Positions 21,360 to 29,769 of a DNA stretch of 34,896 nt are shown here, piece by piece. Both the position numbers and the translations under genes were made by a program. The DNA is from an uncultured Prevotellaceae bacterium (lineage in GTDB: Bacteria; Bacteroidota; Bacteroidia; Bacteroidales; Bacteroidaceae): positions 1-34,896 of the forward strand of contig CAMJFC010000027.1 in assembly GCA_946404865.1 (NCBI GenBank), given 5' to 3'. Numbering within the stretch: the stretch's first letter is position 1; the number at the start of each line of letters is the position of its first letter. The notes below the pieces were generated by a model. That model was not told the origin of the DNA and did not search any database. It saw only the letters and a list, made by a program, of their open reading frames with translations.

Positions 21360-22667
21360 ATGAAAAAGCAATCCACACCTCCACCCTATCATCCACAGAA
21401 CGGCTATCCTCCACGACAAACGGGACAGCAACAGCCTGCTTACGGGCAACAGCAAGGGGGATACGGGCAACAACAAGGGGGATATGGGCAACAGCGGGCA
21501 GTATATGGACAACAGGGGGGATACAGGCAACAGCCCCCACCCTACCAACCACAGCAGAAGCCGAGGCAGCCCTATTTCGAACCACCAAAGAAAAAGACAT
21601 TCTGGAAAGGATGCGGAATGGGATGCCTTATCTCGTTCGCCGTCTTTATGCTGTTAGGCATCATCGGACTGCTGTTGGATGATGAAGAACCGAAAGACAC
21701 TCAGAGTGCACAAAACCTCTCAAGTCAACCCTCCGAAGGAGGGCGGCAAGCGTTGGGACAGTTTGATACTGATAGTTTGAGAACTGACAGCACGGCGGCG
21801 GATAGCATCGCTGTGGGCGGTGCCATGATGGCTTGGCAGGATATCTATGCGAAACAAGAGGTGACGCCCAGGCCGCGGACATGGACGACAGAGGATGTGC
21901 CGATGGTGCATCTACAAGACCGTCGGCAATACGTGAGCGACCCCGACGGGTATCTGACGGATTGGCAAAAGGCACGTGCCGACAGTTTCCTCTGTATCAT
22001 GGAACAGACACTGGACGTGGAGTCGGCATTCATCGTGGTGGGTCATGTGCCGGAGAAAAACGCGCAACAGTTCGCCATCGACTTAGGTAAGAAATACGGT
22101 ATTGGCACGGCCGACACACAGCGGGGTGTGACCATCTGCATCGCCGTGGGCGACAGGAAATTCTTCATCGCCACGACACAAGGGGTGCAGGCGGATTTGA
22201 CCGACCTGATATGCGGACGTATCGGCGACCGCTATATCATACCTAACATGAAGAGCGGCAACACCGGTGCTGCGGTGATGCAGACGTGCGAGGCTCTCTA
22301 TTATGCGCTGGCCGAAGGCAAGCCGCATCTGGAAGACGCACGTGTAGATGCGCAAATCAGTCAGATGATGAGCCCGGTCAAGAAAAAGGACAGCGGAAAG
22401 GAGGAATACAACGTGTTTTACATGATTTTAGGTGTTCTGCTCCTCGGCTTTCTCTTCTGGGTGTTCTACAGGTCATATATCAGTGGTTGGCGCCATGTTG
22501 GCAGCAGCAGTTATAGCGGCAATTATAGCGGATCAAGCAGCCACGATGATGATGACGATGATGACTATAGCAGCAGTAGCAGCAGTTACAGTAGCAGTAG
22601 TAGCAGCGGCGGGTCGTATGGTGGCGGCGGCAGCTACGACGGCGGCGGTTCAGGGGGAGGATGGTAG
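21360..22667 (+). CDS. TPM-domain membrane protein with low-complexity ends
   Basis: This is a 435-residue protein. Residues 1-75 are Gln/Gly/Tyr/Pro-rich with tandem GYGQQQG units. A transmembrane segment follows (about 87-106, GCLISFAVFMLLGIIGLLL). The central globular part (about 190-345: YVSDPDGYLTDWQKARADSF, ESAFIVVGHVPEKNAQQFAIDLGKKYGIG, RGVTICIAVGDRKFFIATTQGVQADLTD) is a TPM domain, known from YgcG-like and thylakoid TLP18.3 proteins. A second membrane segment lies near YNVFYMILGVLLLGFLFWVFY. The C-terminus is a run of Asp, then Ser, then Gly, as in many TPM proteins that end in Ser/Gly-rich tails. The function of bacterial TPM proteins is poorly known, and a role in envelope maintenance is inferred. 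Single-gene unit with its own promoter. Confidence 0.88.
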   Translation: MKKQSTPPPYHPQNGYPPRQTGQQQPAYGQQQGGYGQQQGGYGQQRAVYGQQGGYRQQPPPYQPQQKPRQPYFEPPKKKTFWKGCGMGCLISFAVFMLLGIIGLLLDDEEPKDTQSAQNLSSQPSEGGRQALGQFDTDSLRTDSTAADSIAVGGAMMAWQDIYAKQEVTPRPRTWTTEDVPMVHLQDRRQYVSDPDGYLTDWQKARADSFLCIMEQTLDVESAFIVVGHVPEKNAQQFAIDLGKKYGIGTADTQRGVTICIAVGDRKFFIATTQGVQADLTDLICGRIGDRYIIPNMKSGNTGAAVMQTCEALYYALAEGKPHLEDARVDAQISQMMSPVKKKDSGKEEYNVFYMILGVLLLGFLFWVFYRSYISGWRHVGSSSYSGNYSGSSSHDDDDDDDYSSSSSSYSSSSSSGGSYGGGGSYDGGGSGGGW

Positions 22668-22676
22668 AGTGTTGAA

Positions 22677-23321
22677 TTATATATAATACTCAGCAGCATC
22701 GACGAGGCCGGCGCGGAGGGCGTACTTGGTGGCCTCGTGGGCATTGTTGACGTTGAGTTTGCGGAAGATGTTCTTGCGATGGGTGTTGACGGTGTGGAAG
22801 CTGGAGAAACGTCGTTCGGCGATTTCTTTCGTTGTCAACCCTAACGCAATATCTTTTAAGATTTCCGTTTCGGTCTTGGTCAGATTGACACGTTCCTCGG
22901 GCACCGCCGCAGGAGCGATGAGCAGTTCTGCCGTCTGCTGACAGATATATCGTTGGTGAGCGACAGCCGCCTTGATGCTGTCGCGGATTTCGTTGAGGGG
23001 CGACCCTTTCATCACTACGCTCACCATGCTGGTGGAGGCGACCACGCGCCGGATGAAGTCCACGCTCAGGTCATCGCAGAACAGGATCCATCTGACAGAG
23101 GGAAAACGCAGACAGAGGATGAGCAGTTCGTCTGCATCGTTAATATCAAATAAGGTGTAATCGAGGATGACCGCCGCCTCGTCGGACTGTGTGGCATTCT
23201 TGAGTTGTTCTATCAGTCCGGCTTTATCAGAGACCTCCTTGTTGTCGAGGAACATACTCATCAGGAGATGTGTCAGTCCGATGCGTGTAATATCTTGGTT
23301 ATCTGCTAAGAAAAAAATCAT
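22677..23321 (-). CDS. LuxR-type response regulator
   Basis: This is a 214-residue DNA-binding regulator. The receiver domain (1-120) has acidic residues Asp7 and Asp10, the phospho-acceptor Asp54 in VILDYTLFD, and the switch Lys in VVMKGS. A LuxR/FixJ helix-turn-helix occupies about 150-212 (LTKTETEILKDIALGLTTKEIAERRFSSFHTVNTHRKNIFRKL). The ATG at 23321 was chosen because it begins the first receiver strand (MIFFLADNQD). An open frame further upstream lies inside the thioesterase gene. It starts 1 base after the thioesterase stop. No sensor kinase is in the window. Target genes are unknown. Confidence 0.9.
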   Translation of the reverse strand: MIFFLADNQDITRIGLTHLLMSMFLDNKEVSDKAGLIEQLKNATQSDEAAVILDYTLFDINDADELLILCLRFPSVRWILFCDDLSVDFIRRVVASTSMVSVVMKGSPLNEIRDSIKAAVAHQRYICQQTAELLIAPAAVPEERVNLTKTETEILKDIALGLTTKEIAERRFSSFHTVNTHRKNIFRKLNVNNAHEATKYALRAGLVDAAEYYI

Positions 23322-23322
23322 A

Positions 23323-23808
23323 TTAGAATGCAAAGAGTTCTTCGTTTTCAAGTTCGCACTCGGTGAAGCCCATCTCGCGGGCTTTCTCCTGCCCCATTGC
23401 GTAGTACAAGGCATCGCCCTCGGCACAGAGTTCATCTTTGGCATTACGCAGTTCAACACGGATGGTGACGAAATTGCGTTTACGGTCGGCTATCCATGCG
23501 CGGAGCGACAACTGGGGGTCGGAGGAAGAGACGGGCAGTTTGAAATTGATGTTCAACTTGGCCGTCATGCCCGCCGTCTGCAGTTTGCGTGTGACCACCC
23601 ACCCTGCCGTCTCGTCGATGAGCGTGCTGATGATGCCACCATGCAAGGTACCTACCCACCCCTGGTAGTAGTCGCCTGGGCGCCAATAACTGAGGATGAC
23701 ATCGCCCTCCTCGAAAAATTCCATGTGCAAGCCGATGGGGTTGCCCGGTGCACACCCGAAACAATTATAGCCCTCTTTGAGTAGCCAGGGATTTTTGATT
23801 TTACGCAT
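23323..23808 (-). CDS. Hotdog-fold thioesterase (PaaI/4HBT type)
   Basis: This 161-residue protein begins with a cysteine segment (YNCFGCAPGNPIGL) seen in acyl-CoA thioesterases of this type. The hotdog core motif GWVGTLHGGIISTLIDETAGW lies at about residues 50-70, and its HGG-x(7)-D pattern supplies the usual catalytic residues. The strand-rich remainder (AKLNINFKLPVSSSDPQLSLRAWI) is normal for the fold. The substrate is an unknown acyl-CoA or acyl-ACP. The leader just upstream of its ATG is made of 12-14 bp tandem repeats (23821-23923), which separates it from the DUF5686 gene. It is followed after 1 base by the response regulator. Confidence 0.85.
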   Translation of the reverse strand: MRKIKNPWLLKEGYNCFGCAPGNPIGLHMEFFEEGDVILSYWRPGDYYQGWVGTLHGGIISTLIDETAGWVVTRKLQTAGMTAKLNINFKLPVSSSDPQLSLRAWIADRKRNFVTIRVELRNAKDELCAEGDALYYAMGQEKAREMGFTECELENEELFAF

Positions 23809-23820
23809 CTTTTTTTAAAA

Positions 23821-23923
23821 AGGGGAGTTAAAAAGGGGAGTTAAAAAAGGGGAGTTAAAAGGGGGAGTTAATGGGAGGAGTTAATGGGAGGAGTTAATGG
23901 GGGAGTTAATGGGAGGAGTTAAT
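23821..23923. repeat. Eight tandem 12-14 bp units containing GGAGTTAA
   Basis: The first three units read AGGGGAGTTAAAA(A), the fourth is a transitional GGGGGAGTTAAT, and four more read GGGAGGAGTTAAT or GGGGGAGTTAAT. The tract begins 12 bases upstream of the thioesterase ATG and fills half of the 216-base gap. A short ACTCCYAMACTCC-rich stretch (about 23972-24003) follows next to the DUF5686 stop. No gene lies in the gap. Confidence 0.9.
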
Positions 23924-24024
23924 GGGATGTTTGTGATGGACTTGGGATATTCAATTCAAGAGCTATTGTCTAAACTCCCAAACTCCTACACTCCCAAACT
24001 CCCACTCGGCTAAACGACCAAACA

Positions 24025-26574
24025 TCAGAATGAGAGTTCGAAGCCGAAGCGGACGCCATTGCGCTTCACGCCGGGCAGTCCGGTGTAACTGAGACGCCGC
24101 ACATAAGTGATCTGGAAGAACTTGAGGATATTGTGCAATCCTATGACAAACTCCCAGTAGGGTTCGTTCTTATTGAAGAAATGGATGTTGTCGGGGAAGG
24201 CGAAGAGCATGTCATCGTTGGCATTTATCGCGAGCGTGGGATTGTTCTTGTCGGTCAGTTTTCCGAGCATGCCACGGATACCGATGAGTTCGCGACACTT
24301 CAGTTTCTTCAGGAAAGGTATGCGGTTGAGAATCTTTCCGTTCAGGTCCCAGATAATCTCGGTGGAGAGATAGCGGTCGGTGAGGAACTCCATGTTGTTC
24401 ATCAAGGCGAAGGTACCCTCCTGCATGACGTAAGAGAGGCTGGCAGCAGGCATGATGAGCAGCGGGAACGGCACTTTGTTCCACTGTGCGCCCATCTTGA
24501 AGCGGAAGTCAATCTTACCCCAGCTCTTCATCCATGTGCGTTTGAAGAGACCCAGTTCGGTGAAGTTGTACTTGTACTGACCGCCGAGGAACCCTTTGAA
24601 ACCCATGGTATGGCTGGCGAAGAACTCCGGTGCATCGAAATTGATGGCAAAGCGGTGCTGCTTGGTGTTGATGTAGGTACGACCGGGACAGAGCCGGAAG
24701 GCCAGCGTCATCTCCGTGGTGCGAATCTTATCGACGGGCGACCCGTCGGAGATATGGTTGAAATGCAGTTCTCCGGTGGGTTCGTTGCTCTCCGTCTTGA
24801 TATTAAACATGGTGTGCAGTCCCCACTCCGATTCCCAGTCGAACTTCAGTTGCTGACGGTTGTAGAAATACATCTGGTCCACCTTTTGCCAACGGAAGGC
24901 CGAGAACATATTATCCTTGTCGGTATAGAGGAACTTGTCGGAAGGCGACATAACGTCCTTTGCCGTTTCGAACGAGATGGAGCGCATGGGGAACTCCGTA
25001 GGCTGGTATTCCTTCTTATTAAAGGAGTAGGTGACGAGCGAACTGTAATAATGCTCGTGGCTCCTGGTGCCATAGGCGTAGAATCCCTTCCAGAAGAGAT
25101 GCGGGTTGAGCGCCGCTGTGGTCTGTCCCGACACCCTGAATCGGAAACCATCGACGAAGTTGCGTGAGATGATGGTGTTGATGGGACCGATATCGAACTT
25201 ACTCTTGGAGTTCTGCGTACCCGTCTCGACGAAGTTCTCGACCAATGCTTTGAATCCGAAGAGCAGGTATTTGAATCCTTTGGTCTGCTCGATACGGTGG
25301 ATGAAGGCAGACATCGATGACTCGCCCTTGGTCAGTTCCACTGAACGGTACTGCGTCCAGAACTTATCATCGCGCATCTTGGCCTCCGTCTCATACCTCA
25401 CCTTGGCCTTACCCTTGAACAGTCCTTTCGGCAGTTCGTCGAAGGCATAATCGCTCAGACGTGTGGAACGGATGACGATGGCCTTGCTGAGGAAGTTGAC
25501 GAGCGACATCTCCACGAGCATGTCATCGACCGTCAGCACCCATTCACCGTTGGAGAGTTGTTTGTACTCCTGCTCCACTTTCATGTTATCGACGAAGTTG
25601 ACATCACTCTTCTTGGGAAGATTGAGCGACGCCTTCTTCAGGTGCAATGTGCTGTCATTGAGCACCCAGATTTCGCCCGTGAAACCGAAGTCCTGTTGGT
25701 TGTTGGGATAGAACTGGAGGTGGATACACCTGTCGGGACCCACATAGACCGTATCGACAATGTAAAAGCGGTAGAACGCCACGGCATCCTTGCCGATGGG
25801 GCTGGTGAAAGGATGCTGGAGGAGCCGCACCTGGTCGTCGTAGAGATCGACATCGGTGAAGACATCCTTGAGCACGCTGTTGAGGATATTACCCGTCTCG
25901 ATGAGTTGGTTGATACCGTTCGAAGCCTGACCCATGACGATGTCCTTCTCCGACTTGGGACTCTTGCGGTAGATGTGTCTGGTGACCGTCTCATCGACCG
26001 AGATGGGGAGGATGAGTTTGCCGTTCTGCGGGCACATCTCCACTTGGTTGATATACCACTGTTGCTTCTTGTTTTGCGCATCCTCGAGATCCGTTGGCGA
26101 GATGTCGTTGACACCGAGTGTGATTTTCTGATACTTATTGTATTGGTAGAAATCATGGTTGGCCAGGTCGCTCTTTTTCTTGGCCGCCACTACACGCTTC
26201 ATCAGTTCAACGGCAGGGTTGTCCTTGCGACTGTATTTCGACCGTTTCGACTTGACCACCACCTCGGCCAGCGCTTGTGCCTCAGGTTTCAGTTTGACCA
26301 CAAGGGGCAGTTTCATGCCCTTCTTGATGGGAATCTGCTGCGGTGTATAGCCCACGGCGCTAACCGTGAGGTGCCATCCGTCGTGCCTCTCGATAGAGAA
26401 GCGTCCGCTGGCATCACTGGCCACACCGATGTGGTTGCCCTTGTAAAAGGCCGATGCGAAGGCGATGGTGTCGCCGTTCTCATCGTCGAGCACTACTCCT
26501 GTGATTTGCGCCGCCGCATGGCTGGCGAGCATCATCAGGAGTGGCAGTAAAAAATATCTAATCGATTTCTTCAT
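24025..26574 (-). CDS. DUF5686 and carboxypeptidase-regulatory-like outer-membrane protein
   Basis: This is an 849-residue protein. A signal peptide (MKKSIRYFLLPLLMMLASHAAAQ) is followed by a CarboxypepD_reg-like beta-sandwich (about 23-105, ITGVVLDDENGDTIAFASAFYKG through QIPIKKGMKLPLVVKLKP) and then a long DUF5686 region. The C-terminal half has alternating aromatic strands and ends in GVRFGFELSF, with a terminal Phe as in outer-membrane barrels. The function is unknown. The start could be the ATG at 26574 or 26583. I prefer 26574 because it directly begins the signal peptide. It overlaps the 3' end of the inositol-phosphate synthase gene by 17 bases, so it is read with that cluster. Confidence 0.85.
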   Translation of the reverse strand: MKKSIRYFLLPLLMMLASHAAAQITGVVLDDENGDTIAFASAFYKGNHIGVASDASGRFSIERHDGWHLTVSAVGYTPQQIPIKKGMKLPLVVKLKPEAQALAEVVVKSKRSKYSRKDNPAVELMKRVVAAKKKSDLANHDFYQYNKYQKITLGVNDISPTDLEDAQNKKQQWYINQVEMCPQNGKLILPISVDETVTRHIYRKSPKSEKDIVMGQASNGINQLIETGNILNSVLKDVFTDVDLYDDQVRLLQHPFTSPIGKDAVAFYRFYIVDTVYVGPDRCIHLQFYPNNQQDFGFTGEIWVLNDSTLHLKKASLNLPKKSDVNFVDNMKVEQEYKQLSNGEWVLTVDDMLVEMSLVNFLSKAIVIRSTRLSDYAFDELPKGLFKGKAKVRYETEAKMRDDKFWTQYRSVELTKGESSMSAFIHRIEQTKGFKYLLFGFKALVENFVETGTQNSKSKFDIGPINTIISRNFVDGFRFRVSGQTTAALNPHLFWKGFYAYGTRSHEHYYSSLVTYSFNKKEYQPTEFPMRSISFETAKDVMSPSDKFLYTDKDNMFSAFRWQKVDQMYFYNRQQLKFDWESEWGLHTMFNIKTESNEPTGELHFNHISDGSPVDKIRTTEMTLAFRLCPGRTYINTKQHRFAINFDAPEFFASHTMGFKGFLGGQYKYNFTELGLFKRTWMKSWGKIDFRFKMGAQWNKVPFPLLIMPAASLSYVMQEGTFALMNNMEFLTDRYLSTEIIWDLNGKILNRIPFLKKLKCRELIGIRGMLGKLTDKNNPTLAINANDDMLFAFPDNIHFFNKNEPYWEFVIGLHNILKFFQITYVRRLSYTGLPGVKRNGVRFGFELSF

Positions 26575-27871
26575 CTGGTTCATAGCCACCCATCTCACGG
26601 ATGGCATTTTTCAACATCGTGTATTGCTGATAGAGGTGATTGACAGGCTGTTCTCCCCTCGTATAGTCGTGCATCGGACTCTTGAGGAAAAAACTGAGGA
26701 AGCGCTGTATGCCATACCGCCCGGCTCTGGCCGCCAAGTCGGAAAGCAGCGAAAGGTCAAGCAGCAGAGGTGCTGCCAAGATGGAGTCGCGGCAGAGGAA
26801 ATTGATTTTGATCTGCATGGGATAGCCCATCCATCCGAAGATGTCGATGTTGTCCCAACTCTCTTTATTGTCGTTGCGCGGGGGATAATAGTTAATCCGC
26901 ACTTTGTGGTAATAGTCGGTATATAGGTCGGGCTGTTGCTGCGCGTCGAGGATGGTCTCGAGCGTTGATAGTTTGCTCACCTCCTTCGTGCGGAAGTTGG
27001 CCGGTTCGTCGAGCACCAGTCCGTCGCGGTTGCCGAGGATATTGGTCGAGAACCACCCGTTGAGGCCGAGGCAGCGTGTGCCGATGATGGGAGCGAATCC
27101 GCTCTTCACGAGTGTCTGTCCGGTTTTGAAGTCCTTGCCGGCGATGGGTAGTCGGTTTTTCTCAGCCAGTTGCCACATCGCGGGAATATCCACCGTGGTG
27201 TTGGGCGCACCCATGATGAAGGGAGCCCCCTCGCTCAGAGCCGCGTAAGCATAGCACATTGAGGGTGCGATGTGCTGCACGTCATTCTCTTTCATCGCCT
27301 TTTCGAGGCCGTCGAGCGAACCGTGAGCCTCTTCATTGTAGGGCACATAGATTTCGGTGGATGCCGCCCAGATGACGATGAGGCGGGCGAGTTGCCGTTC
27401 TTCTTTGAACCGCCGGATGTCAGCCCTTAAGTTCTCCACCATCTGCCAACGAGAGTCGGCCTGCATCGTGTTATCACCATCGATACGCTTCACGTAGTTC
27501 TTGTCGAAGGCCGCCTTCATCGGAACGATTTGTTCCAATTCGTCGCGCACGGGTTCAATGTCTTTTTGCTGCAGCACCTGTGCATACATCGCAGCCTGAT
27601 AGGCGTTTTGGGGATAGACATCCCATGTGGCGAACACGATATCTTCTAAACGTGCAAGAGGCACAATCTCGCCATAGGAGAGGTATTTCTTGTCATAGCC
27701 TTTTCCCACGCGAATTTTGTCATATTGTGTCATTGAGCCAATCGGTTTGGCCAATCCCTTACGTGCCATGAGCACGCCGGTCATGAAAGTGGTAGCCACT
27801 GCTCCGCAGCCCACTACCATGATGCCAAGTTTACCTTCGGCCGGTTGCACGTTTGTTGGTTTCTTTTCCAT
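26558..27871 (-). CDS. ino1: myo-Inositol-1-phosphate synthase
   Basis: This is a 437-residue NAD-dependent isomerase that turns glucose 6-phosphate into inositol phosphate. The Rossmann motif VVGCGAVATTF is at about 19-29. The conserved segments APNTTVDIP (222-230) and PIAGKDFKTGQT (242-253) follow, with catalytic lysines at Lys246 and Lys249, then GLNGWFSTNILGNRDG. The length matches the prokaryotic/Bacteroidota type. It lies in a cluster with a nucleotidyltransferase, a CDP-alcohol phosphatidyltransferase and a HAD hydrolase, which points to inositol phospholipid synthesis rather than osmolyte supply. A 16-bp tandem repeat fills the gap to the HAD gene upstream. Confidence 0.93.
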   Translation of the reverse strand: MEKKPTNVQPAEGKLGIMVVGCGAVATTFMTGVLMARKGLAKPIGSMTQYDKIRVGKGYDKKYLSYGEIVPLARLEDIVFATWDVYPQNAYQAAMYAQVLQQKDIEPVRDELEQIVPMKAAFDKNYVKRIDGDNTMQADSRWQMVENLRADIRRFKEERQLARLIVIWAASTEIYVPYNEEAHGSLDGLEKAMKENDVQHIAPSMCYAYAALSEGAPFIMGAPNTTVDIPAMWQLAEKNRLPIAGKDFKTGQTLVKSGFAPIIGTRCLGLNGWFSTNILGNRDGLVLDEPANFRTKEVSKLSTLETILDAQQQPDLYTDYYHKVRINYYPPRNDNKESWDNIDIFGWMGYPMQIKINFLCRDSILAAPLLLDLSLLSDLAARAGRYGIQRFLSFFLKSPMHDYTRGEQPVNHLYQQYTMLKNAIREMGGYEPDEEID

Positions 27872-27900
27872 TATTTGAGTTTATGTGTTATAGGTTTTTT

Positions 27901-27985
27901 TCGGGATAACGGGATTTCGGGATAACAGCATTCCGGGATAACGGTTTTCATCGGGAGGACGATTCATCGGGATTCATCGGGGGAT
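27901..27985. repeat. 16-bp tandem repeat with CGGGATAAC core
   Basis: Three 16-base units (27901-27916, 27917-27932, 27933-27948) share YCGGGATAAC. They are followed by ATTCATCGGG units (to about 27985) that run into the coding end of the HAD gene and encode its last residues (SPDESR). The tract fills most of the gap between the HAD stop (27964) and the synthase ATG (27871). Confidence 0.75.
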
Positions 27986-28686
27986 TCTAACAGTTGGTCC
28001 AATCGAGTGATGATGCGGTCGGGTGCTGTTGTGTCGCCCGGATGGTCGTCCCATCCTTCGCCTTGAAGCCAGACGGTGCGGCAACCGATGGCTTTGGCCG
28101 GGAGGATGTCCTTCTTGATGCTGTCGCCCACCACTGTCACTTCGCCGGGCGGCAATCCCAATGCCTCTACGCCCAGTCGGAAGATTTGCGGGTCGGGTTT
28201 TCTGATGCCCACCTCGGCCGATTCCACCACCGTCCGGAAGAGCGTGTCAAGTCCGAATTCGCGCAGCACCGTCGGCATGTTCCCATAGAAATTACTCACC
28301 AGGGCCAACGGGTAGGACTCGCTCAGGCGGTTGAGCACCTGCCGGCTGAATACCGTCTGTCGTATCACCTCGTTGTAGAGGTCGTCGCATAACCGACGGC
28401 AGATGTCACCCCTTTGTCTTTCGTCCAGATGCCAGTCGCCGTTATTGCACAAGTAGTCCGTCTGCACTTCGAGTTTGGTTTGAAGTGTCTGACGGAAGGT
28501 GTGCAGCGGGGTGATGACCTCGTGCGAACCGAGGTAACGCTCAGTGTGGATGTATGCCTCGCGGAACTGCATCCACCCGACCGGCGCCCCCGTACGCTCG
28601 TAGGCATGCCAGAAGGTTTTGCCCCAATGGCATCCGCCCGTGTCGAGCGTGCCGCCGTAGTCGAAGATATACCCTCTGACCGCCAT
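27964..28686 (-). CDS. HAD family hydrolase
   Basis: This 240-residue haloacid-dehalogenase-fold hydrolase has motif I IFDYGGTLDT (nucleophile Asp9; the usual +2 acid is Gly11), a helical cap, motif II LALVSNFYGN, the motif III lysine in VGIRKPDPQIF, and motif IV VVGDSIKKDI. In the HAD-IA subgroup these enzymes dephosphorylate small metabolites. Its place 3 bases after the CDP-alcohol phosphatidyltransferase and before the inositol-phosphate synthase suggests an inositol-phosphate or lipid-phosphate substrate, but this is inference. The loss of the +2 acid, the general acid in phosphatases of this fold, is worth noting. Confidence 0.85.
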   Translation of the reverse strand: MAVRGYIFDYGGTLDTGGCHWGKTFWHAYERTGAPVGWMQFREAYIHTERYLGSHEVITPLHTFRQTLQTKLEVQTDYLCNNGDWHLDERQRGDICRRLCDDLYNEVIRQTVFSRQVLNRLSESYPLALVSNFYGNMPTVLREFGLDTLFRTVVESAEVGIRKPDPQIFRLGVEALGLPPGEVTVVGDSIKKDILPAKAIGCRTVWLQGEGWDDHPGDTTAPDRIITRLDQLLESPDESR

Positions 28687-28689
28687 ATC

Positions 28690-29766
28690 CTACATTGCGT
28701 TGACACCGACGGGTTGGCCCGCCACATCCTGACTGTCGTCAGTCTGTTCCACCGTGCTCGGGGGCTGCTGTTGCCCTTCAGGCAATGCCTCCAACATCTC
28801 GCGGCACAACCGCTCGTGTGCATTGTGCATATAGACCGCCATCATATTGAACACCACGATTTCGACCAGCAGATAGACCCAGGGGCAGTTGAGCAGGCAG
28901 GTGATGTAGATGGTGATGGCCCTTGCATTGAAGGTGAGCAGGTTAGTGAACGGCATGAGTGTGCGGCTGCGTTCGAGGAAGCGCCGTCTCCACTCTTCGG
29001 GTACCTGTTCGGGTATGCTCTCTTTGTTGTGATAGCGTTCGAGCAGTGCCTCATACAACTTCTGGAAGTTGGGGGTGCGCATCTCCTGTCCTCTGCAATA
29101 ATTGGTGTAATTGTAGTAGAAGGCGCGCGGCCAGAAAGCCCCGTGTTTGGGCAGGTTGTCGTAGATGGCTTGTTGCTCGTCGCTCGTATTGAACTCACTC
29201 CCCTTGTCGCCAAGGAGGAAGAAGAGATGTATCTGTCTGTAATAGTCGGCCAACGCCCCCTGCGGTGAGTGACTGAGCACCCCAGCGATGAAGGCGAGCA
29301 CCCATATCCACGCTCCCCAGACGGGACCCAAGGCATGAGCGCCGGGCAGCGGTTGCGGCATGAGTCGCAGGCAGATGGCCACATAGATGCAGAAGAACCA
29401 CATATTGCTGGCAAACCCGTCGAGCATACGCCCGATGAGCGTCTTCTGTCCGGTGAGCCGCGCCAGTTGTCCGTCGGTGGAGTCGCAGAAATTGGCCAGC
29501 ATCAGCAGCAACACGCCCAACAGGTTGAGCCATACATCCGTATGGTAGAACATGATGGCAGCGCCGAGGCCCAGGAAGATGGAGAGGATGGTAACCGCAT
29601 TGGGGTGAACCCCCAACCGCCTCCACATCAAGGCGAACATCAAGCCAATGGGCCGGGTGAAGTGGACATCGAGCCACTCCTCGGTATCGGCCGACTTGAA
29701 CGAGTCGTTGAGCATCTGCTTAAATGTCTTTTCTTCCTGCATGTGATTCTTTGGAAATGATGACAT
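28690..29766 (-). CDS. CDP-alcohol phosphatidyltransferase family membrane protein
   Basis: This is a 358-residue membrane enzyme with several hydrophobic helices (about 53-73, 77-93, 120-135, 145-163, 280-310). The family motif D-xx-DG-xx-AR-x8-G-xxx-D-xxx-D is visible as Asp95, Asp98-Gly99, Ala102-Arg103, Gly112, Asp116, but the last position is Ser120 instead of Asp. The family moves a phosphoalcohol between CMP and an acceptor, as in phosphatidylinositol or di-inositol-phosphate synthesis. It is longer than bacterial phospholipid synthases because of a soluble insert (about 165-275) and a Gln/Pro-rich C-terminal tail. Gene order suggests it makes phosphatidylinositol from a CDP-activated partner. 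Confidence 0.85.
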   Translation of the reverse strand: MSSFPKNHMQEEKTFKQMLNDSFKSADTEEWLDVHFTRPIGLMFALMWRRLGVHPNAVTILSIFLGLGAAIMFYHTDVWLNLLGVLLLMLANFCDSTDGQLARLTGQKTLIGRMLDGFASNMWFFCIYVAICLRLMPQPLPGAHALGPVWGAWIWVLAFIAGVLSHSPQGALADYYRQIHLFFLLGDKGSEFNTSDEQQAIYDNLPKHGAFWPRAFYYNYTNYCRGQEMRTPNFQKLYEALLERYHNKESIPEQVPEEWRRRFLERSRTLMPFTNLLTFNARAITIYITCLLNCPWVYLLVEIVVFNMMAVYMHNAHERLCREMLEALPEGQQQPPSTVEQTDDSQDVAGQPVGVNAM

Positions 29767-29769
29767 TCG

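Noticed and set aside
23821..23923. CRISPR array or integration site
   Set aside because: The units are contiguous 12-14 bp tandem repeats with no unique spacers.
28690..29766. Ordinary phosphatidylglycerophosphate synthase
   Set aside because: It is much longer, lacks the last motif aspartate and sits among inositol genes.
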